The position numbers and the translations under genes were made by a program. A model generated the notes under the pieces. It worked only from the letters and a program-made list of their open reading frames with translations, searched no databases and had not been told where the DNA came from. From contig JAPWJW010000005.1 of NCBI GenBank assembly GCA_028283825.1, positions 434,001-498,000 of the forward strand: a stretch of DNA of 64,000 bases. The letters are read 5' to 3'. Shown piece by piece: positions 58,531-64,000 of this stretch; within the stretch, counting starts at the first letter, position 1, and every line of letters starts with the position of its first letter. The DNA comes from Azospirillaceae bacterium. Its GTDB lineage: Bacteria; Pseudomonadota; Alphaproteobacteria; Azospirillales; Azospirillaceae.

Positions 58531-58562
58531 GTAAGCTGATGCCAAACCGGAGGAAAACACCC

Positions 58563-61202
58563 ATGACCCGCTTGCCCCTCACGTCCCTGGCATTGGTACT
58601 GGCCCTGACCGCGCCCGTCCTGGCGGCAGAGCCCACCGTCCGCACCCTGGACCAGGGCTGGACCTTCCGCCTGGATCCCAAGGACCCGGCGGCCAAGGCC
58701 CATGGCGGGGAAACGTCGTGGCGGGCGGCCAAGGTGCCGGGCACGGTGCAGACCGACCTGCTGGCCCTGGGCCGCATCGGCGACCCCTTCCGCCGCGATG
58801 CGGAGGCGGGCCTGCAATGGATCGGCCTGTCGGATTGGGAATACCGCACCGACATCCAGGTGGATGAGGCGACGCTGAAGCGCGGCCATGTCGACCTGGT
58901 GTTCGACGGCCTGGACACCTTCGCCGACGTGGCGCTGAACGGCACCCGGCTGGTGTCGGCCGACAACATGTTCCGCCAGTGGCGGGTGCCGGTGAAGGCG
59001 CTGCTGCACAAGGGCGCCAACACCCTGACGGTGGCGCTGCATTCGCCCATCGCCAAGCTTCAGCCCTGGCTGCTGAAGCAGCCCTACGCCCTGCCGGGTG
59101 AGTTCGACAGCGCCTTCGGTGATGAGCCGGCGGGCAAGCAGACTTCCAACTATGTGCGCAAGGCCAACTACCAGTACGGCTGGGATTGGGGTCCCCGCTA
59201 CGTCACCCTGGGCATCTGGCAGCCGGTGCGGCTGGAGGCCTGGGACGGCCCGCGGCTGGACGACTTCCACGTCGCGCAGCGGAAGGTGACGGCGGACGCG
59301 GCGGAGGTGACGGCGGAGTTCGACATCCAGGCCGACCGCGCCGGCACCCTGCAGGTGACGGTGACGCCCACCACGCCGGGCGGCACGGACCTGCCGGCGG
59401 TGACGCGCACGGTTGCGGTGGACGCCGGCGCCAACCATGTCAGCCTGCCCATCCGGATCGAGCATCCGCGCCTGTGGTACCCGGTGGGCTATGGCGCACC
59501 GGACCTTTACACCTTTCACGCCACGGTGGCCGACGGCAACGATGTGGTGGCGAAGGTGGAGCGCCGCACGGGCTTGCGCAACGTGGAACTGCGCCGCACG
59601 CCGGACCAATGGGGCAAAAGCTTCGAATTCGTGGTCAACGGCATCCCGGTGTTCGCCAAGGGCGCCAACCTGATCCCGTTTGATGCCTTCCCCAGCCGCG
59701 TGCCGGTGGAAAGCGTGCGCGCCATGCTGCAATCCGCCCGCGATGCCAACATGAACATGCTGCGCATGTGGGGCGGCGGCCACTACCAGAGCGACGCCTT
59801 CTACGACATGGCGGACGAGATGGGCCTGATGGTGTGGCAGGACTTCATGTTCGGCGGCGCCATCACCCCTTATGACGTCGCGTTCCGCGAGAACAGCCGG
59901 CAAGAGGCGGTGGAGCAGGTGAAGCGCCTGCGCGACCACCCCAGCATCGTGCTGTGGTGCGGCAATAATGAGGTGCAGACCGGCTGGGAATCCTGGCCCG
60001 ACCGCCAGACCTTCAAGGACAGCATTCCGCCGGCGGAGCGTGAGCGCATCGTCACCGGCATGACCGTGCTGTTCGGCGACGTGCTGCGCAACGTGGTGAC
60101 CAAGTACGGCGATGGCGTGCCTTATTGGGCCAGCACACCCAGCACGGATTTCGACGGCCCCGCCGACCAGATGGACGACGGCGACAAGCATTACTGGAAG
60201 GTGTGGTCCGGTTCCGCCCCGCTGGAGGATTATCTGGACACCACGCCGCGCTTCCAGTCGGAATACGGCCTGCAATCCTTCCCGGTCATGGCGACGGTCA
60301 AGGCCTTCGCCGATCCGCAGGACATGGAAAGCCCCAATTCCCCGGTGATGCGGGCGCACCAGAAGTTCGCGAACGGCAACGGCAATGACCGCCTGCTGTT
60401 CTACATCCGTAAATATTATGGCGAGCCCAAGGACTTCGCCTCCTTCATCTATCTCAGCCAGGTGATGCAGGCGGAGGGGATAGAGCTGGCGGCCAGCCAT
60501 CTGCGCGCGTCCCGGCCGCACAGCATGGGGTCGCTGTACTGGCAGTTGAACGACGTCTGGCCCGGGGCCTCCTGGTCCAGCATCGATTATTTCGGCCGGT
60601 GGAAGGCGCTGCAGTTCCACGCCCGCCGCTTCTACGCGCCCCTGCTGGCGTCGGCCCTGCGCCACAACGGCAAGACGGAGGTGCGGCTGGTGTCGGATCT
60701 GACCAACCCCACCCCGGCGCAATGGCGCCTGCGGGTCCTGGACATGGACGGTACCGTGCGGCAGGAGAAGACGACCCCCGTCACCCTGGTGCCGCTGGCC
60801 AGCACCGACGTGGGCACTTTCGACGACGCGGCCCTGTTGAAGGGGGCGGACCCGAAGCGCACCGTGGCATCGGTGGAACTGCTGGTGGACGGCCAGCCGG
60901 TGTCGCGGACGCTGGTCTATTTCAACGACACCATCGCCCTAGCCCTGCCGGACCCCGTCCTGGCGGCGGAGGTGAAGCCGGCCGCCGATGGTTACGCCCT
61001 GACGGTGACGGCCCAGCGCCTGGCGCGTGAGGTGTGGGTGGATTTCGGCGACATCGACGCCACCCTGTCGGATAACGCCTTCGACCTGCTGCCGGGGCAA
61101 AGCGTCACGCTGACGGTGCGGTCCAAGGCCGATATCAACGCCCTGCAAAAGGCGTTGACCGTGCGCTCGCTCGCGGGCGCCACCAAGGAAAGCATGGAAT
61201 GA
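58563..61202 (+). CDS. beta-mannosidase, GH2
   Basis: Enzyme of 879 residues with a signal peptide ('LTSLALVLALTAPVLAAEP'); GGAGG precedes the ATG at 58563. The GH2 beta-mannosidase pattern includes 'AKVPGTVQTDLLALGRI', 'DWEYRTDIQVDEATLKRGHV', 'KANYQYGWDWGPRYVTLGIW' and the acid/base Glu in 'IVLWCGNNEVQTGWESW' (about residue 470). The nucleophile Glu is in 'RFQSEYGLQSFPVM' (about 567) and 'GSLYWQLNDVWPGASWSSID' follows. It hydrolyses the Man-beta-1,4-GlcNAc core bond of N-glycans. Its stop overlaps the GH3 start (ATGA), so both are co-translated. Confidence 0.93.
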   Translation: MTRLPLTSLALVLALTAPVLAAEPTVRTLDQGWTFRLDPKDPAAKAHGGETSWRAAKVPGTVQTDLLALGRIGDPFRRDAEAGLQWIGLSDWEYRTDIQVDEATLKRGHVDLVFDGLDTFADVALNGTRLVSADNMFRQWRVPVKALLHKGANTLTVALHSPIAKLQPWLLKQPYALPGEFDSAFGDEPAGKQTSNYVRKANYQYGWDWGPRYVTLGIWQPVRLEAWDGPRLDDFHVAQRKVTADAAEVTAEFDIQADRAGTLQVTVTPTTPGGTDLPAVTRTVAVDAGANHVSLPIRIEHPRLWYPVGYGAPDLYTFHATVADGNDVVAKVERRTGLRNVELRRTPDQWGKSFEFVVNGIPVFAKGANLIPFDAFPSRVPVESVRAMLQSARDANMNMLRMWGGGHYQSDAFYDMADEMGLMVWQDFMFGGAITPYDVAFRENSRQEAVEQVKRLRDHPSIVLWCGNNEVQTGWESWPDRQTFKDSIPPAERERIVTGMTVLFGDVLRNVVTKYGDGVPYWASTPSTDFDGPADQMDDGDKHYWKVWSGSAPLEDYLDTTPRFQSEYGLQSFPVMATVKAFADPQDMESPNSPVMRAHQKFANGNGNDRLLFYIRKYYGEPKDFASFIYLSQVMQAEGIELAASHLRASRPHSMGSLYWQLNDVWPGASWSSIDYFGRWKALQFHARRFYAPLLASALRHNGKTEVRLVSDLTNPTPAQWRLRVLDMDGTVRQEKTTPVTLVPLASTDVGTFDDAALLKGADPKRTVASVELLVDGQPVSRTLVYFNDTIALALPDPVLAAEVKPAADGYALTVTAQRLAREVWVDFGDIDATLSDNAFDLLPGQSVTLTVRSKADINALQKALTVRSLAGATKESME

Positions 61203-63811
61203 AGCTGCGATTGCTTCTGACGACGGTTCTGTCGCTGCTGCCGGTGGCGGCCTTCGCGCAAAACACCCCCACCGCCGATGCCGACGCCCTGGTCAACCAC
61301 ATGACCTTGGCCGAAAAGGTGGGACAGGTGCAAAGTGCCGCCCCCGCTATCCCCCGCCTGAACTGGCCCGCCTATGAATGGTGGAACGAGGGGCTGCACG
61401 GTGTCGCCCGTGCCGGCTATGCCACCGTGTTCCCCCAGGCCATCGGCCTGGCCGCCACCTGGGATACCGACCTGCTGCACCGGGTGGGTGACACCATCTC
61501 CACCGAGGCGCGGGCCAAGTTCAACGCGGCGGGTCCCAAGGCGGACCACGACCGCTACATGGGCCTCAGCATTTGGTCGCCCAACATCAACATCTTCCGC
61601 GACCCGCGCTGGGGCCGGGGGCAGGAAACCTATGGCGAGGATCCGTACCTGACGGGCCACATGGGCGTGGCCTTCATCCAGGGCATCCAGGGTCCCGACC
61701 CCGCCCATCCCAAGGCCATCGCCACCGCCAAGCATTTCGTCGTGCACAGCGGGCCGGAGGCCGGGCGCCATTCCTTTGACGTCGATGTGTCGCCCTATGA
61801 CCTTGAGGCCACCTACACCCCGGCCTTCCGCCTGGCGGTGACGGCGGGGCAGGTGGGCAGCGTCATGTGTTCCTACAACGCGCTGCACGGCACGCCGGTC
61901 TGCGCCGATGGCGACCTGCTGAATGGCAGGCTGCGCCGGGATTGGGGCTTCAAGGGTTACGTCGTGTCCGACTGCGACGCGGTGGACGACATGACCCGTT
62001 TCCACCATTACCGCGCCGATAATGCCGCCTCCGCCGCCGCGGCGGTGCAGGCGGGCACGGATTTGAACTGCGGTGGCGGCGGTCGCTACGCCTACGCCGA
62101 TCTGGGCAATGCGGTGGCGCAGCACCTGGTCAGCGAAGGGGCGGTGGACCAGGCGGCCCGTCGGGTGATCGCCGCGCGGGCCCGCATGGGCGCCTTCACC
62201 GCCAACGACCCCTACGCCGACATCGGGAACGAGCGCATCGACGATCCCGCCGCCCGCGCCCTGGCGCTGGAGGCGGCGCGCAAATCCATCGTGCTGCTGA
62301 AGAACCGCAACAACCTGTTGCCGCTGGCGCCCGGCACCGGCCTAGCGGTCATCGGCCCCAACGCCGACGCGCTGAACGTGCTGGAGGCCAACTACCATGG
62401 CACCGCCGTCCAGGCATTCACGCCCCTGGCGGCGCTGCGCATGGCGCCGGGCATCGGCCTGATCAGCTACGCCCAGGGCTCCGCGCTGGCGGAGGGCGTG
62501 CCTGTGCTGGTGCCGGAAACGGCGCTGCGCACAGGGGCCGGGTCCGGTGCCGAACCCGGCCTGACCGGCGATTATTTTGACAATCTGGACTTCAGCGGGG
62601 AACCGAAGCTGACCCGCACCGACCGCACCGTCGATTTCGATTGGGACAAGGTGCCGCCGGCGCCGGGCATGGACGCCCACAAGTACGCCGTGCGCTGGAC
62701 CGGCCTGCTGGTGCCGCCGGGGGCGGGCGACTACAGCCTCGCGCTGCGCTTCGACCGCTGTTTCGACTGCCTGGGCCATGACGCCGTGCGCCTGTACGTG
62801 GATGGGCGCCTGGTGCTGGACGATCCCGGCACCGGCAAGGACGCCGACCTGACCGTGCCCCTGCATGTGGACGGCAAATCACCCCACCGCATCCGGCTGG
62901 AGATGGTGCACGGTGGCCAGGACCAGGGCATCCGCCTGATGTGGCAGGCCCCCGCCGACGCCCAGCGGGACGAAGCGGTGGCCGTGGCCCGCAAGGCTGG
63001 CGCCATCGTCGCCTTCGTCGGCCTGTCCCCCGATGTGGAGGGGGAGGAGTTGGGCATCGTCGTGCCCGGTTTCGACGGCGGTGATCGCACCGACCTGGGC
63101 TTGCCCCAGACCCAGCAACAGTTGCTGGAGGCCGTGGCCGCCACCGGCAGGCCGTTGGTGGTGGTGCTGATGTCGGGCAGTGCCGTGGCCCTGAACTGGG
63201 CGCAGGAGCATGCCGACGCCATCCTGGCCGCCTGGTATCCGGGGGAACGCGGTGGGCGGGCGATCGCGGAGACGCTGTTCGGCGTCAACAACCCGTCGGG
63301 CCGCCTGCCGGTCACCTTCTACCGCAGCGTCCGCGACCTGCCGGCCTTCGTCGATTACGCCATGACCGGCCGCACCTATCGCTATTTCGAGGGCGCGCCG
63401 CTGTACCCCTTCGGTTTCGGCCTCAGCTACACCCGCTTCGCCTATGACGGCCTGGCCCTGTCCACCGCCAACCTGGATGCCGGCCAGCCGCTGACCGTCA
63501 CCGCCACCGTGCGCAACGTGGGGGATAAGGCGGGTGATGAGGTGGCGCAACTGTACCTGACGCCACCAGCCGGCCCCCTGGCGCCGCGCCGCGCCCTGGC
63601 GGGTTTCCAGCGGGTGCATCTGGAGGCCGGGGAAAGCCGACAGGTGACCTTCCAGGTCGATCCGCGCGACCTCAGCGGCGTGGACGCCGCCGGCAACCGC
63701 GCGGTGGAGGAGGGGCGCTATCAGGTGTTTGTCGGCGGCGGCCAGCCCGACTACGCCGCCGGCGTGGACAAGACGCTGGAAATCCATAGCCGCCAGGCGC
63801 TGCCGAAATGA
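61199..63811 (+). CDS. GH3 beta-glycosidase with PA14 insertion, beta-xylosidase/glucosidase-like
   Basis: Enzyme of 870 residues with signal peptide ('LLPVAAFAQ'). The GH3 N-domain shows 'YEWWNEGLHGVARAGYATVF', typical of xylan-type GH3, 'WSPNINIFRDPRWGRGQETY' and the nucleophile Asp in 'GYVVSDCDAVDDM' (about residue 258). A PA14 domain is inserted at about residues 450-590 in the second barrel, whose catalytic Glu region is 'DVEGEELGIVVPGFDGGDR'; a fibronectin-III-like C-domain ends the protein. The 'YEWWNEGLHG' signature suggests beta-xylosidase, which in a plant N-glycan set could remove beta-1,2-xylose. The stop overlaps the next start as ATGA. Confidence 0.92.
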   Translation: MKLRLLLTTVLSLLPVAAFAQNTPTADADALVNHMTLAEKVGQVQSAAPAIPRLNWPAYEWWNEGLHGVARAGYATVFPQAIGLAATWDTDLLHRVGDTISTEARAKFNAAGPKADHDRYMGLSIWSPNINIFRDPRWGRGQETYGEDPYLTGHMGVAFIQGIQGPDPAHPKAIATAKHFVVHSGPEAGRHSFDVDVSPYDLEATYTPAFRLAVTAGQVGSVMCSYNALHGTPVCADGDLLNGRLRRDWGFKGYVVSDCDAVDDMTRFHHYRADNAASAAAAVQAGTDLNCGGGGRYAYADLGNAVAQHLVSEGAVDQAARRVIAARARMGAFTANDPYADIGNERIDDPAARALALEAARKSIVLLKNRNNLLPLAPGTGLAVIGPNADALNVLEANYHGTAVQAFTPLAALRMAPGIGLISYAQGSALAEGVPVLVPETALRTGAGSGAEPGLTGDYFDNLDFSGEPKLTRTDRTVDFDWDKVPPAPGMDAHKYAVRWTGLLVPPGAGDYSLALRFDRCFDCLGHDAVRLYVDGRLVLDDPGTGKDADLTVPLHVDGKSPHRIRLEMVHGGQDQGIRLMWQAPADAQRDEAVAVARKAGAIVAFVGLSPDVEGEELGIVVPGFDGGDRTDLGLPQTQQQLLEAVAATGRPLVVVLMSGSAVALNWAQEHADAILAAWYPGERGGRAIAETLFGVNNPSGRLPVTFYRSVRDLPAFVDYAMTGRTYRYFEGAPLYPFGFGLSYTRFAYDGLALSTANLDAGQPLTVTATVRNVGDKAGDEVAQLYLTPPAGPLAPRRALAGFQRVHLEAGESRQVTFQVDPRDLSGVDAAGNRAVEEGRYQVFVGGGQPDYAAGVDKTLEIHSRQALPK

Positions 63812-64000
63812 GGAAGGTGATGCCGACCAGCCGCCGTGAGGTCTTCCTGGGCGGTGCCGCCCTGGCGCTGGCCGGCGCCCTGCCGACCCGTGTCCTCGCT
63901 GGTGCCCGGCCCAGCCGCCGGCCGCCGCCAGCGCAGCGCAAGGTGTCCAGCCCGGCGGTGGAACGCCTGTTGGCCCAGGTGAAGGCCAAGGTGGCGGATC
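63808..64000 (+). CDS. Tat-exported protein, N-terminus only (possible GH125 alpha-mannosidase)
   Basis: The first 64 residues are present before the right edge. The signal carries a twin-arginine motif 'SRREVFLGGAALALAGALP'. After the cleavage site the sequence 'RRPPPAQRKVSSPAVERLLA' and 'QVKAKVAD' resembles the start of secreted GH125 exo-alpha-1,6-mannosidases, but too little is visible to be sure. Its start overlaps the GH3 stop, so it continues the glycosidase operon. Confidence 0.6.
   Translation, partial: MRKVMPTSRREVFLGGAALALAGALPTRVLAGARPSRRPPPAQRKVSSPAVERLLAQVKAKVAD

Overview
The window is about 64 kb of dense, high-GC (roughly two-thirds G+C) bacterial chromosome. It has frequent ATGA start/stop overlaps, TonB-dependent receptors whose plug begins with a '(L/E)VVVT/EVIVTA' box, an ECF sigma/FecR pair, Tat-type signal peptides, Nag/N-glycan enzymes and protocatechuate 4,5-cleavage (lig) genes. 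Together these point to a free-living or plant-associated alphaproteobacterium, most likely Rhodospirillales/Azospirillaceae (Nitrospirillum- or Niveispirillum-like). That placement is an inference from gene content and codon use. No rRNA, tRNA, CRISPR array or transposon was recognised.

Region 1 (1-11.6 kb), iron uptake and a LeuCD-like hydratase: a siderophore receptor with an STN signalling domain (cut by the left edge), its FecR anti-sigma and FecI sigma genes, a divergent HypT-like LysR regulator, a leuC/leuD-like pair, a PepSY membrane protein, a second TonB receptor and a DHA2-type MFS pump.

Region 2 (11.6-36.3 kb), a large catabolic island: VOC/extradiol-type dioxygenase, cupin, two-gene-overlapping MFS and FAH-family hydrolase, small VOC enzyme, GlcG/HbpS protein and a zinc-less MetE-like protein on the plus strand; then a long minus-strand series (creatininase-family amidase, L-2-hydroxyglutarate oxidase, LysR, ABM protein, Ldh2-type dehydrogenase, two aldehyde dehydrogenases, alpha/beta hydrolase, acetolactate-synthase-like TPP enzyme, amidohydrolase, 2Fe-2S ferredoxin, tandem-HTH LysR). 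It ends with a plus-strand ligK-ligU-dehydrogenase-ligJ operon that would convert 4-oxalomesaconate to pyruvate and oxaloacetate, followed by a TetR gene. The lower lig pathway is clear. The substrate entering through the rest of the island is not recognisable and is the best candidate here for an undescribed pathway.

Region 3 (36.5-64 kb), a glycan utilisation locus: lipoprotein, S10 carboxypeptidase, two GH29 alpha-L-fucosidases, an unclassified 792-aa secreted glycosidase-like protein, mannokinase/fructokinase, ROK regulator, GlcNAc kinase, NagP-type sugar transporter, a large TonB receptor, GH2, GH18, GH20, GH2 beta-mannosidase, GH3, and a Tat-exported protein cut by the right edge that may be a GH125 alpha-mannosidase. 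This set matches what is needed to dismantle a plant-type N-glycan (core fucose, xylose, mannose, GlcNAc), import the products and phosphorylate GlcNAc and mannose.

Four genes (leuC-like, TonB receptor at 7.7 kb, LysR at 21 kb, nagK) are each interrupted by one extra base in a short G/C run. They are annotated as single genes, because the four identical kinds of lesion look more like base-calling errors than decay.
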